Source: Actinomadura graeca (GTDB lineage Bacteria > Actinomycetota > Actinomycetes > Streptosporangiales > Streptosporangiaceae). From it: a stretch of 64,000 bases of DNA. Location of the stretch: contig NZ_CP059572.1 in NCBI RefSeq assembly GCF_019175365.1, positions 6,882,001-6,946,000 on the forward strand, written 5' to 3'. A program made the translations under genes and the position numbers. Each line of letters opens with the position of its first letter. The stretch's first letter is position 1. Shown piece by piece: positions 16,520 to 25,163 of the stretch. The notes beneath the pieces are model-generated. The model ran no database searches. It was not told where the DNA came from and worked only from the letters and a program-made list of their open reading frames with translations.

Positions 16520-17788
16520 TCAGGCCCGCTTCGGGGCGGACGAGGTGAAGGCGACCGGCAGTTCCTTGAGCCCGTTGACGAAGTTGGAGCGGAGCCTGCG
16601 GGCCGGGCCCGCGGGGCGGATGTCGGGCATCCGGTCGAGGATCGCCTCGAACACGATCCTCAGGTTCAGCCGGGCGAGGTGGGTGCCGAGGCAGAAGTGG
16701 GGCCCGCCGCCGCCGAAGCCGAGGTGGAGGTTCGGGTCGCGGCCGGCGTCGAAGGAGAACGGGTCGTCGAAGACCCGCTCGTCCCGGTTGGCCGAGCCGT
16801 AGAACAGGACGACCTTGTCACCGGCGCCGATCCGCCTTCCGCCCAGCTCGGTGTCGGCGAGCGCCGTCCGGCGGAACAGGTTGACGGGGGTCACCCAGCG
16901 GACGATCTCCTCGACCGCCGTGGGCAGCAGGCTCCGGTCGGCCCGCAGCCGCTCCCACTGGTCGGGGTGCTGGAAGAACGCCTGCATGCCGCCCGCCGTC
17001 GCCGTCCGGGTGGTCTCGTTGCCGGCGATCGACAGCATGATCACGAAGAGCTGGAACTCCTCCTCGGTGAGGCGCGTCCCGTCCGCGCCGGGTCGCAGGA
17101 GCCTGGTCACGATGTCGTCCCGCGGGGTGGCCGCGCGGTCGCGTGCCAGCTCGCCCGCCCATCCGGCGAACTCGGCGGCGCACAGCTGCGACTCCGCCCG
17201 GTCGCCGATGAACTCGGGGTCGTTGAACGCGACGAGCCGGTTGGACCAGCGGAAGATCTGCTCGCGCTCCTCCAGCGGCGCGCCGAGCAGCTCGCAGATC
17301 GTGTACAGCGGCAGCGGCGCGGCGACGTGCTCCACGAAGTCGCACTCGCCGAGCGCGGCCGCCTCGTCGATCAGCCGGTCGCAGATCCCGCGGACGTGGT
17401 CCTGGAGCCGGGCGATCATCCGGGGCGTGAACCCCTTGTTGACCATGCCACGGAGCCGGGCGTGGCCGGGTGGGTCCTGGAACAGCATCATCTGCCCGTA
17501 GAGGGCGATGTCGTCGTCGGCGAACTCCTCGAACATCGCCGTCCGCGCGTGGGAGGAGAACAGCTCGGGGTGCCGCGACACATGGACGACGTCCGCGTGC
17601 CGGGTCACCGCCCAGAAGCCGGGCACGCCGTCGTTGGGGTCGGGGTGCCAGTGGACGGGGTCGTTGTCGCGCAGCCACGCGAACTGCCGGTGGGGGATGC
17701 CGCCGCGCTCGTAGACGCCCGGGTCGATGACGTCGATCTCAGGCGCCCGGGGGGACCGGGCGGGGACGGAGCGGATGTCGACGGCCAT
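16520..17788 (-). CDS. Cytochrome P450, CYP125/CYP142-like
   Basis: This 422-residue P450 has the I-helix motif AGNETTR, the K-helix ExxR (EEIVRW), and the heme loop FGGGGPHFCLGTHLAR. The heme loop, and the stretches MMLFQDPPGHARLRGMVNKGFTP and NRDERVFDDPFSFDAGR, are close to the CYP125/CYP142/CYP124 group. Those enzymes hydroxylate the terminal carbon of steroid side chains or methyl-branched lipids. A perfect palindrome lies 57 bp upstream of its ATG. A KstR-like regulator and a FadE28/29-type dehydrogenase pair elsewhere in the window support a steroid connection, although they are 33 kb away. Confidence 0.8.
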   Translation of the reverse strand: MAVDIRSVPARSPRAPEIDVIDPGVYERGGIPHRQFAWLRDNDPVHWHPDPNDGVPGFWAVTRHADVVHVSRHPELFSSHARTAMFEEFADDDIALYGQMMLFQDPPGHARLRGMVNKGFTPRMIARLQDHVRGICDRLIDEAAALGECDFVEHVAAPLPLYTICELLGAPLEEREQIFRWSNRLVAFNDPEFIGDRAESQLCAAEFAGWAGELARDRAATPRDDIVTRLLRPGADGTRLTEEEFQLFVIMLSIAGNETTRTATAGGMQAFFQHPDQWERLRADRSLLPTAVEEIVRWVTPVNLFRRTALADTELGGRRIGAGDKVVLFYGSANRDERVFDDPFSFDAGRDPNLHLGFGGGGPHFCLGTHLARLNLRIVFEAILDRMPDIRPAGPARRLRSNFVNGLKELPVAFTSSAPKRA

Positions 17789-17844
17789 GGACGAGCCTCC
17801 GGTCGCGCCTGATTGAGCGCTTGCCTGGTAGAGCTGGTTCTCAC

Positions 17845-17862
17845 ATGAGACTGGAGTCTCAT
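17845..17862. promoter_or_regulatory. 18-bp perfect palindrome upstream of the P450
   Basis: ATGAGACTGGAGTCTCAT has 8-bp arms around GG. It sits in the divergent region between the P450 and the sugar dehydrogenase, 57 bp from the P450 start. It is a likely operator, perhaps for a TetR-type repressor. It does not match the KstR consensus. Confidence 0.55.
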
Positions 17863-17930
17863 TAGGGCTCTGTCCAGGGAAGTAATCCTGTCCGCACCCC
17901 CGGGTGTGGCCGTTGACACCGGTCGGCTGT

Positions 17931-17945
17931 CATTGATTGTCAATG
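17931..17945. promoter_or_regulatory. 15-bp palindrome between the P450 and dehydrogenase genes
   Basis: CATTGA-TTG-TCAATG has perfect 6-bp arms. It lies closer to the dehydrogenase side of the divergent gap. It may be an operator for the sugar genes. Confidence 0.4.
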
Positions 17946-18073
17946 GTTCACCCCTCGGCCCACCAATGACCTATTACTGGGTGTGTTTTCCGTATCACTC
18001 AGGGAAGTCAGGAATGAGTGCCCCGGCAGGGGAAGGCACGCCCGGTACTGACCGACCGCGAAGGGACGGCGGA

Positions 18074-19123
18074 ATGAAGGCGCTCACCGTGGTCCCCGGC
18101 CGTCCCGACCAGGTCCGGGTCGAGGAGCGGCCCGACCCCGTCCCGGGCCCCGGGGACCTGCTGGTCGAGGGGTCGCTGCTCGGCATCTGCGGCACCGACT
18201 ACGACATCGTCGAGGGCGAGGGCTACGGCTGGGTTCCGCCCGGACGCGACCGGCTCGTGATCGGGCACGAGTCGCTCGGCCGGGTGCTGGCCGCGCCGCC
18301 CTACGCCCCGTTCGAGGAGGGCGACCTGGTCGTCGGCGTCGTCCGGCGGCCCGACCCCGTCCCGTGCACGCCCTGCGCGCACGGCGAGGCCGACTTCTGC
18401 CGCAACGGCCGGTACACCGAGCGCGGCATCAGAGAACTGGACGGGTTCGGCGCGCAGCGCTGGCTGACCGAGGCGGAGTACGCCGTCAAGCTGGACCCTG
18501 GGCTCGGTGACCGCGGCGTCCTGCTGGAGCCCGCGTCGGTGCTCGCCAAGGCGTGGGAGCAGATCGAGCACGTCCTCGCGCGGGCCTCGTGGCGGCCCCG
18601 GGTGGCGCTGGTGACCGGCGCCGGCCCGATCGGGCTGTTCGCGGCGCTGATGGCCGTCCAGCGCGGGCTGGAGGTCCACGTCGCCGACATCCGCGACAGC
18701 CCGGCCAAGCGCGCCCTCGTGACCGGCCTCGGCGCGGCCTTCCACACCGGCGACGTCCGTGACACCGGCATCGCACCCGACGTGGTGATCGAGTGCACCG
18801 GCCACGGGCCGCTGGTCTTCGGGCTCGTCGAGATGGTCGCGCCGGGCGCGGTGATCTGCCTGACCGGAATCTCGCCGGACGCGGGCCGGGTGCCGCTGGG
18901 CGCCGACCGGATCAACCGGGACCTGGTGCTGGAGAACATCGTGATGCTCGGGACGGTCAACGCCGGGCGCCGCAACTTCGAGCAGGCGGCCGGGGCCCTG
19001 GCGAAGGCCGATCCCGGCTGGCTGGACCGGCTGATCACCAGGAGGGTCCCGATGGAGGGGTTCTCCGACGGCCTGCACAAGGACGAGGACGACATCAAGG
19101 TCGTGGTCGACCTGCGGGCATGA
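18074..19123 (+). CDS. Zinc-dependent glucose dehydrogenase-like MDR oxidoreductase
   Basis: This 349-residue medium-chain dehydrogenase starts at MKALTVVPG, with AAGGGACGG upstream; an earlier start would add a poor N-terminus. GICGTDYDIVEG and GHESLGRVL give the catalytic zinc ligands, CTPCAHGEADFC the structural-zinc region, and VTGAGPIGLFAALMA the NAD(P) site. The end (DGLHKDEDDIKVVVDL) is typical of archaeal/actinobacterial glucose 1-dehydrogenases. It is followed 16 nt later by a sugar porter, so the pair probably takes up and oxidises a hexose. Confidence 0.85.
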   Translation: MKALTVVPGRPDQVRVEERPDPVPGPGDLLVEGSLLGICGTDYDIVEGEGYGWVPPGRDRLVIGHESLGRVLAAPPYAPFEEGDLVVGVVRRPDPVPCTPCAHGEADFCRNGRYTERGIRELDGFGAQRWLTEAEYAVKLDPGLGDRGVLLEPASVLAKAWEQIEHVLARASWRPRVALVTGAGPIGLFAALMAVQRGLEVHVADIRDSPAKRALVTGLGAAFHTGDVRDTGIAPDVVIECTGHGPLVFGLVEMVAPGAVICLTGISPDAGRVPLGADRINRDLVLENIVMLGTVNAGRRNFEQAAGALAKADPGWLDRLITRRVPMEGFSDGLHKDEDDIKVVVDLRA

Positions 19124-19139
19124 CCAAGGGGGACCAGGC

Positions 19140-20567
19140 ATGCAGGGATACTCCAGCGCCCCGATCGCCCAGGGCCCCGTGGAGGGCGTCTCGCCCGCCG
19201 GGCTCCGCAGGATCCGGTTCCACGCCGTCCTGATCGCGGTCGGCGGCTTCCTGTTCGGCTTCGACACCGGGGTCATCTCCGGCGCCCTGCTGTTCATCAA
19301 GGACGACTTCGACCTGGACTCCTTCCAGCAGGGCAGTGTGGTGAGCGTGCTCGTCCTCGGCGCGATGGCCGGGGCGCTCGGCTCCGGGCGGCTCGCCGAC
19401 CGGATCGGCCGCCGCCGGATCTTCTGCCTGGAGGGCGCGGTCTTCCTCGTGGGCACCGTCGTCGCCGTCCTGTCGACCGGCTACTGGACGCTCATCGCGG
19501 GGCGGCTGGTGCTCGGGCTGGCGGTGGGGGCGGCGTCGGCGACCGTCCCGCCCTACCTGGCGGAGATCTCCCCGAAGGAGGTCCGGGGCCGGCTGCTCAC
19601 CCTCAACCAGCTGATGATCACGCTCGGGATCCTCGTCGCGTACCTGGTCAACCTGGCCTTCTCCGGCGGCGGGACGTGGCGGGCGATGATCGGCGTCGGC
19701 GCGGTGCCCGCGCTGGTGATGGTCGCGTCGGCGCTGTGGGCGCTGCCGGAGTCGCCCGAGTGGCTGCTGGCGCACGGGCGGCGCGCGGAGGCGCGCTCCC
19801 TGGTCGCGTCGGTGAGCGACGAGGCGACCGCCGACCGGCTGATCGAGCGGCGCGAGCGGGACCGGGCCGCCTCGGACCCGGGCGCGCCGCCGGGCGAGGA
19901 GACGGCCGGATGGCGCGCGCTGCGGACCCGCCGCGTCAGGCCCGCGCTGGTCGTCGGCCTCGCGCTGGCCGCCGGGCAGCAGTTCGGCGGCATCAACACG
20001 ATCATCTACTACGCGCCGACGATCATCGAGCGGACGGGGCTGACCGCGTCCAACGCCATCGTCTACTCGATCGCGATCGGGGTGATCAACCTCGTGATGA
20101 CCCTGGTGGCGATCCGGCTGATCGACCGATCCGGGCGCCGCGACCTGCTGCTGTGGTCGTTCGCGGCGATGGTCGTCACGATGGGCCTGCTCGGCCTGGC
20201 GTTCGTGGCGGGCTGGGCCCCGGTCCTCGCGCTGCTGTTCATGGTCCTCTACATCGCCGGGTACGCCGGCGGGGTCGGGCCGGTGTTCTGGACGCTGATC
20301 GGCGAGATCTTCCCGCCCTCGGCGAGCGCCACGGGCGCGAGCGCCTGCACGGCCGTGAACTGGGCGTCGAACTTCACGGTGAGCCTGGTGTTCCTGCCGG
20401 CCGTCGGGCTCATCGGCGAGGGCGAGACGTTCTGGGTGTTCGCGGCCATCTCCATGCTCGGGCTGCTCTTCACCGCCCGGTTCGTCCCGGAGACGAAGGC
20501 GCGCGGCTTCGCGGAGGTGGACCGGGACCTCCAGAGCCGCTTCGGCGGACGCCGGCTTGCGGATTAG
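19140..20567 (+). CDS. MFS sugar porter
   Basis: This 475-residue, 12-span transporter has all sugar-porter signatures: GGFLFGFDTGVISGAL in helix 1, GRLADRIGRRR in loop 2-3, PESPEWLLAHGR after helix 6, GQQFGGINTIIYYAPTI in helix 7, and PETKARGF after helix 12. It is a proton-coupled or facilitative hexose or polyol importer in the cytoplasmic membrane. It is co-transcribed with the dehydrogenase upstream. Long open frames on the opposite strand are shadows of its codon bias. Confidence 0.9.
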   Translation: MQGYSSAPIAQGPVEGVSPAGLRRIRFHAVLIAVGGFLFGFDTGVISGALLFIKDDFDLDSFQQGSVVSVLVLGAMAGALGSGRLADRIGRRRIFCLEGAVFLVGTVVAVLSTGYWTLIAGRLVLGLAVGAASATVPPYLAEISPKEVRGRLLTLNQLMITLGILVAYLVNLAFSGGGTWRAMIGVGAVPALVMVASALWALPESPEWLLAHGRRAEARSLVASVSDEATADRLIERRERDRAASDPGAPPGEETAGWRALRTRRVRPALVVGLALAAGQQFGGINTIIYYAPTIIERTGLTASNAIVYSIAIGVINLVMTLVAIRLIDRSGRRDLLLWSFAAMVVTMGLLGLAFVAGWAPVLALLFMVLYIAGYAGGVGPVFWTLIGEIFPPSASATGASACTAVNWASNFTVSLVFLPAVGLIGEGETFWVFAAISMLGLLFTARFVPETKARGFAEVDRDLQSRFGGRRLAD

Positions 20568-20623
20568 TGCCCAATGCCCGCGGCCGGGGCTCCGCCCGCC
20601 CCGCCGCTGGCTACGATGCGCCG

Positions 20624-21679
20624 ATGCTAGGGAATCAAGGCGCGCTCCCGGACCACTGCGCCGACCTCGTCCGGACGACCCGGCGCCACGACTGGGACGG
20701 CGCGGGCCTCGCACACGACCTCGCGATCCTCCGCTCGCACCACGCCGACCCCGCCGAGCTGACGGACGGCCTGGTCGTCCTCGCCGAGGCCATCGCCGAC
20801 GCCCCCCTCGGCGAGGGCCCCGAGCTGGCGATCCTGGCCGGTGAGCTGATGGACCTCGGCGCCGACACGGCGATCGGCCTGGACGCCCTGGTCCCGCGTG
20901 TCGCCGAGGGCCTGGAGTCGGCCGCGCGCTTCCCGGAGCTGTGGGAGAGCGCGGGAGGCGAGGGCCTGCCGTCCCCCGAGGACATCGCGCAGATCGGCGA
21001 GGTGCTGGAGCTGCTCAACGCCGACCACGAGCGGCTGTCGCTGCCCCCCGAGGAGGCGGGGCACGCCACCGAGGCGTGGTTCTCCGTCGGCACCTGGGCG
21101 CGGGGTGTGATCGTCCCGCTCCAGCGTCCGGAGGTGCGCGCCGACCTGCCCCACCGCGACGTCCTCGTGCGCGCCGTCGAGGCGGCGTCCGGGCGCGTCC
21201 CCGCCGCCGCCCTGCTGGACGGGCTGCTGCGGGTGCTGGACGGCGAGACCGTGATCGTCCTCGACCGCGCGGGCGGCCGCGGCTACGAGATGACCATCGG
21301 CGGCATCGGCGACAACGCCCAGCTCACGATCCTGCTCGCCGCGACGCTCATCGGCGACGGCCTCATGGAGGGCGAGGCGCCCGCCCCGGAGTGGGTGATC
21401 GCCGCGACCGACGGCGAGACCCGTCCCGAAGGGGGCGTCAAGGTGCGGCTCGCGCTCACCGACGCCCACGGCGCGCCGATCCCGGCCGAGGGCAGGCCGT
21501 CCGACATCCCGCAGGTCGAGGGCAGGCGGGTCATCGTCGCCGGGCCCGAGCCGTCCCCGAAGACGTGGGAGGCGGGCCGCACCTACGTGCTGATGCGGCC
21601 GGTCCTCACCCTCGACCGCGCCCTGGACCCCGGCGAGGCCGCGCACTGGCTCTCCAAGACCAAACCCGCCGCCGGGTAG
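20624..21679 (+). CDS. Hypothetical protein (351 aa)
   Basis: This is a soluble acidic protein with no recognised domain. Residues 1-190 are helical and Ala/Leu-rich (HDLAILRSHHADPAELTDGLVVLAEAI). The middle reads LDGLLRVLDGETVIVLDRAGGRGYEM, and the C-terminal third is mixed alpha/beta (EWVIAATDGETRPEGGVKVRLALTD). It starts at the ATG at 20624; no strong ribosome site is visible. It stands alone after the sugar porter. Codon bias supports a real gene. Confidence 0.65.
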   Translation: MLGNQGALPDHCADLVRTTRRHDWDGAGLAHDLAILRSHHADPAELTDGLVVLAEAIADAPLGEGPELAILAGELMDLGADTAIGLDALVPRVAEGLESAARFPELWESAGGEGLPSPEDIAQIGEVLELLNADHERLSLPPEEAGHATEAWFSVGTWARGVIVPLQRPEVRADLPHRDVLVRAVEAASGRVPAAALLDGLLRVLDGETVIVLDRAGGRGYEMTIGGIGDNAQLTILLAATLIGDGLMEGEAPAPEWVIAATDGETRPEGGVKVRLALTDAHGAPIPAEGRPSDIPQVEGRRVIVAGPEPSPKTWEAGRTYVLMRPVLTLDRALDPGEAAHWLSKTKPAAG

Positions 21680-21861
21680 CGCGCCGGGAGCGGTCCTCCG
21701 GGCATCTGTCAATGGCTCTGGCTGACGGGTTGCGGCCGCCTCCGGCCGCCTCTGCGTCCCGCCGGGGAACAACGCGGACACGGGTCTCTTTTCGCGCGCT
21801 CGAAAGGCGTATCGTCTTCGAGCATCGCCGAAAGAGCGGGGGTGCCGTCACGTATTTCAAA

Positions 21862-22131
21862 ATGATCGTCGTGGCGCTTCTCCTGTACGCCTTGGCCGAT
21901 GTCGTGAGAACCGCCGTCCGGCGGCGGCCGTGGCGTCGGGACGGGAACGTCCCACCGGGCTGGACGGTGGCGGATCAGGAGTGGCTGAAAGGGCAGCGGA
22001 TCGATCCCGCCGCCCTCAGGGACGGGAGTGGCGGAGGAGATCGCCCGTGCCCGCGCGGCGGGCGATGCCCCGGTCCTCCGGGGTGCGCAGACGGGCCGCC
22101 GCCTCACCGGTCCCCATGCGACGAGCCATAA
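21862..22131 (+). CDS. Small membrane-anchored protein, possibly frameshifted
   Basis: The N-terminus MIVVALLLYALADVVRTAVRR is a membrane segment followed by basic residues, then GNVPPGWTVADQEWLKGQRIDPAALRDG. After that point the frame degenerates into Gly/Pro/Cys-rich sequence. The next frame reads GVAEEIARARAAGDAPVLRG and stays open to 22240. A one-base insertion in the GGGAGTGG stretch near 22022 would explain this. The gene is probably real but broken, or carries a sequencing error. Confidence 0.45.
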   Translation: MIVVALLLYALADVVRTAVRRRPWRRDGNVPPGWTVADQEWLKGQRIDPAALRDGSGGGDRPCPRGGRCPGPPGCADGPPPHRSPCDEP

Positions 22132-22161
22132 AGCCATTTCGGCGCACGGATGCCCGCCAGC

Positions 22162-22579
22162 TCAGAATCGCGGTGAGATCCCAAGGGCAAATGGGGAGTC
22201 CGACGGCAGGGCGGCGACTTCCGCCAAGCGTTCCTCATGATGCGCGATGATCTCCCGGGCGCACCCGGAAAGATCGCCGAAGCGGTATTGGCGCGCGGGC
22301 AGCACCTCGGTCACGCGCAGCGCGGAGATCTTTTCCAGTGAGCCGGGGAAATCGCCGAGCGGATCCGCGTCGGGCAGGTCGTCCTCATCGCGCCTGCGCG
22401 GCGGAGGGCGGCCACATGGCCACCCAGGCGCCGGACGCCTCGGGACCGCGGGAGGTCTCCAGCGCGTCCACGATCGTGCCGCCGAGCGGGTTGCCGGGGA
22501 GGGGGACGGGGATGCTCCACACCCTCTCCGCCGAGGTCCTCGGGTGTCAGCTGACCGTCCTCCCTCGCGGGTGGGGCCA
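22162..22579 (-). pseudogene. MBL-fold metallo-hydrolase remnant
   Basis: Three short reading frames on the minus strand can be joined. They give a leader around TPEDLGGEG, then VWSIPVPLPGNPLGGTIVDAL and ETSRGP, then EASGAWVAMWPPSAAQAR, and then DPLGDFPGSLEKISALRVTE plus REIIAHHEERLAEVAALP. These are recognisable N-terminal, middle and C-terminal pieces of actinobacterial MBL-fold hydrolases. The metal motif HxHxDH and most of the core are deleted, and two frame changes are needed. No single frame is long, so it is easily missed. It is dead. Confidence 0.65.
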
Positions 22580-22659
22580 CCTCGTCTCGTCCCGGCGTGA
22601 GGCGCGGAAGGTCGGTTAGCCTGGGCTCACCCTCCCCCCCGCGCCGGAGAGAGCCCGAG

Positions 22660-23700
22660 ATGTCCGCAGATGCCGACGAGCCCGTGTTCGACGACGACTT
22701 CATCAGGGGCGCCGCGTTCATCGAGCCGTCCGCGCGCGAACGCGCCAGGGCACCCGGGCGGATCGAGCGGGTCCGCGCGCGCCGGGCCGAGCGCAGGCGG
22801 CACCGGGCCCGCCGCCGCCTCGGGCGGGCGCGGCGGCGCGAGTTCCACGAGCCGAGCCACCGCGGGGCCGTAGTCCAGGTGATCGCCGGGGTGCTGGTGC
22901 TGCTGCTGGTCTCGACCGGGCTGTGGTGGTGGAATCGCCCCGGCGACCCCGCCGCCCTCCCCGCGCCACCGGCGATCGTCCCCGTGCCCGCCCCGACCGG
23001 CGGCGTCCCGCCCGCCGACCCGTTCGCCGGGTCGCCCGCCGCCTCCTACGCCGACGGTGAGGCGGGCCTGCGGATGCCCGGGCCACGGGCGATGAACGGG
23101 CTGTCGGCCGCCGACCTGGCGCTCGCCTACGGCCGCGTCCGCAAGCTGATCGCCGCCGCGAACCTCGACCCCGGCACCGTCTTCGGCCGCAGCCCCGACG
23201 CGTTCGCGGCACTGCTCCACCCCGGGCAGCGCCGCGACTTCCGCGCGAACCTCGACCGCGCGGGCGAGGGCAACACCCGGGGCTGGCTGACGAGCTTCGC
23301 CGCGGGCACCGCCGAGCAGGCCGCCGAGACCGTCAAGGTGCACGGGACGGCGACAGCGGGCGAGGCGTCCGAGCGGGGCGCGGACGGGGTGCTGGTGAAG
23401 GCCGACCACCTGTTCGTGTACGCGGTCCGGAGTCCCGGGCGGCCCGAGACGGTGATCCGCGAGGTGGTCCGGAGGGTGACCGAGGTGTTCGTCCACCGCG
23501 AGGGCGGGACGGTGAGGCTGTGGGTCACCGGGACCGACACCTCGTCAGCGCCGTCCGCCTGCGACTACGGCGACGGTTTCGTCCACCCGCTGTACCCGGG
23601 GACGCCCGGCGGGACGCCGACCGGGAAGCCGGTGGACCCCTACGACCAGTCCGGCCCGGTCCGGCGTGACCAGGGCTGTGAGCAGACCGTCCGCGTCTGA
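22660..23700 (+). CDS. Single-pass membrane protein with large exported domain
   Basis: This 346-residue protein has a very basic cytoplasmic head (residues ~25-62, many Arg), one membrane span (~69-91, VVQVIAGVLVLLLVSTGLWWW), a Pro/Ala-rich linker and an extracytoplasmic domain of ~220 residues. That domain has no recognised family; it includes SPDAFAALLHPGQRRDF and a C-terminal CDYGDG and GCEQT that could form a disulfide. The ATG at 22660 is preceded by GGAGAGAG. Function unknown. Confidence 0.7.
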   Translation: MSADADEPVFDDDFIRGAAFIEPSARERARAPGRIERVRARRAERRRHRARRRLGRARRREFHEPSHRGAVVQVIAGVLVLLLVSTGLWWWNRPGDPAALPAPPAIVPVPAPTGGVPPADPFAGSPAASYADGEAGLRMPGPRAMNGLSAADLALAYGRVRKLIAAANLDPGTVFGRSPDAFAALLHPGQRRDFRANLDRAGEGNTRGWLTSFAAGTAEQAAETVKVHGTATAGEASERGADGVLVKADHLFVYAVRSPGRPETVIREVVRRVTEVFVHREGGTVRLWVTGTDTSSAPSACDYGDGFVHPLYPGTPGGTPTGKPVDPYDQSGPVRRDQGCEQTVRV

Positions 23701-23732
23701 CCCGCGAGCCCGGCGCCCGGGGGGACCGGGTG

Positions 23733-24923
23733 TCAGCCGCGCGCGAGCGTCACGCGCAGCTCCGCGTACGACGGCACCAGGACGCGGCGTGCCGCGCGCC
23801 GGGACACGATCCGGTACGGGCGCCCGCCGGAGTGCAGCGTCGACAGCATCCGCGCGACCTGCGTGCGGGCCACGGCGGCGCCCAGGCAGAGGTGCCTCCC
23901 GCCGCCGAACCACAGCTGCCGGGTCTCGGGGACGTACGCGCGGTGGACGTCGAACGGCCCGGCGCCGTTGGTGGCGAGGTAGGTCAGCAGGAGGACCCGG
24001 TCGCCCGCGCGGAGCCTCCGGCCGTCCACGACGGCGTCGCGGGCGACGTGCCGGCCGATCACCGGCGCGGGGGCGGCGACGCGCAGGCCCTCGCGCACGG
24101 CGCCCTCCCTCAGTGACGGGTCGGCGAGCAGGGCCCGCTGCTGGCCGGTGTCGTGGAGCAGCGCGACCGTGCGGACCGTCCCGGACGCGCCGGTCTCGGT
24201 GCCCGCGATCACCAGCAGGGTGGCGAGCCCGCGCGCCAGGGGCAGGCCGAGGCCCATCGCGCGGCAGCGCCCGAGGAGGGTGCCGGGCCCGCCGTCCGCG
24301 TAGCCGCGCGGCACCCCGGTGGTGATCTCGTCCACGATCGCGCGGGCCCGCGCGATCGTCGCCGGGTCGAGGCCGGTCGAGGCGGTGGTGCCGAGGGCCA
24401 GCCCGGCGAGCCGCTCGCCCGCGCCGAACAGGTCCCGGTACGCGCGGTCCGGGCGGTCCGCGGGCAGGCCGAGCAGGTCGGCGACCATCCGCCCGGCCAG
24501 GACGCGGGCCGCGTCGGCGACGTCCACGGTGCCGCCGGCGGCCAGCCGCCGGGCCAGCTCGGCGTGATGCCTCCCCTGGGAGCGTTCGACCAGGTCACGG
24601 GCGGCGTCCTCGGTGAACAGGCCGCGGGCGCGGGTGCGGACCTCCGCGTGCCGGGCGCCGCCGAAGAACTGCGCCATCTCGTCGCCGAACAGCTGCGTCC
24701 ACAGATGCCCGACGCCGCCCTCCCCGTTCATCCCGAAGCGGTCGTGGTCGTTGAGGACGCGGCGCGCCAGGACGGGATCGGTCACCACCCAGCCGAGCCG
24801 TGGCACGCGCGTGATCGGGCCCGTGTGCCTGGCCGCCTGGAGGAGCGCGTAGAGCCCGCGGTTGCCCTGCCAGAGCAGGCGCGCTTCGTGCCGGGCCGCG
24901 TTCTTGGTCCTTGTGCTGGTCAC
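23733..24923 (-). CDS. Cytochrome P450, related to the one in the OleA/C/D-like operon
   Basis: This is a 396-residue P450 starting at a GTG. The I-helix reads VIAGTETGASG, the heme loop WFGGGRHLCLGAAVAR, and the C-terminus SRRAARRVLVPSYAEL. The last two closely match the P450 at 26968-28188 (WFGAGPHFCIG, TRRAAARDVLIPTY), so the two are paralogues of an uncommon family. The gene is divergent from the KAS III-like gene across a 240-bp gap that holds no other gene. It is probably part of the same pathway, hydroxylating the acyl chain or product. Redox partners are not nearby. Confidence 0.8.
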   Translation of the reverse strand: MTSTRTKNAARHEARLLWQGNRGLYALLQAARHTGPITRVPRLGWVVTDPVLARRVLNDHDRFGMNGEGGVGHLWTQLFGDEMAQFFGGARHAEVRTRARGLFTEDAARDLVERSQGRHHAELARRLAAGGTVDVADAARVLAGRMVADLLGLPADRPDRAYRDLFGAGERLAGLALGTTASTGLDPATIARARAIVDEITTGVPRGYADGGPGTLLGRCRAMGLGLPLARGLATLLVIAGTETGASGTVRTVALLHDTGQQRALLADPSLREGAVREGLRVAAPAPVIGRHVARDAVVDGRRLRAGDRVLLLTYLATNGAGPFDVHRAYVPETRQLWFGGGRHLCLGAAVARTQVARMLSTLHSGGRPYRIVSRRAARRVLVPSYAELRVTLARG

Positions 24924-25163
24924 TCCGCGATTGTGCCGGGCGGCGCGGCCGTCCCGACACCGCGATGGCCTATGAACCGGATGAGTGGTAGTACTCACGG
25001 CGAACCGGGTTACAACGCCCATGGGATGTTCCGTAAGGTCTCCCTGTCCGGGGACGGCAGGGGTCGGCGAACCTTGGTCCGACCAGGCACGAGGCGGCCG
25101 GACGGGCGGACGGGGCCGCCGCCGCGCCGCCGTCCACGGAGCACGAGGAACCGGGGGACACCC

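Noticed and set aside
19095..20714. 539-codon frame on the minus strand opposite the sugar porter
   Set aside because: Low-complexity Arg/Pro/Asp/His composition and perfect overlap with a clear transporter gene; it is a shadow of GC bias.
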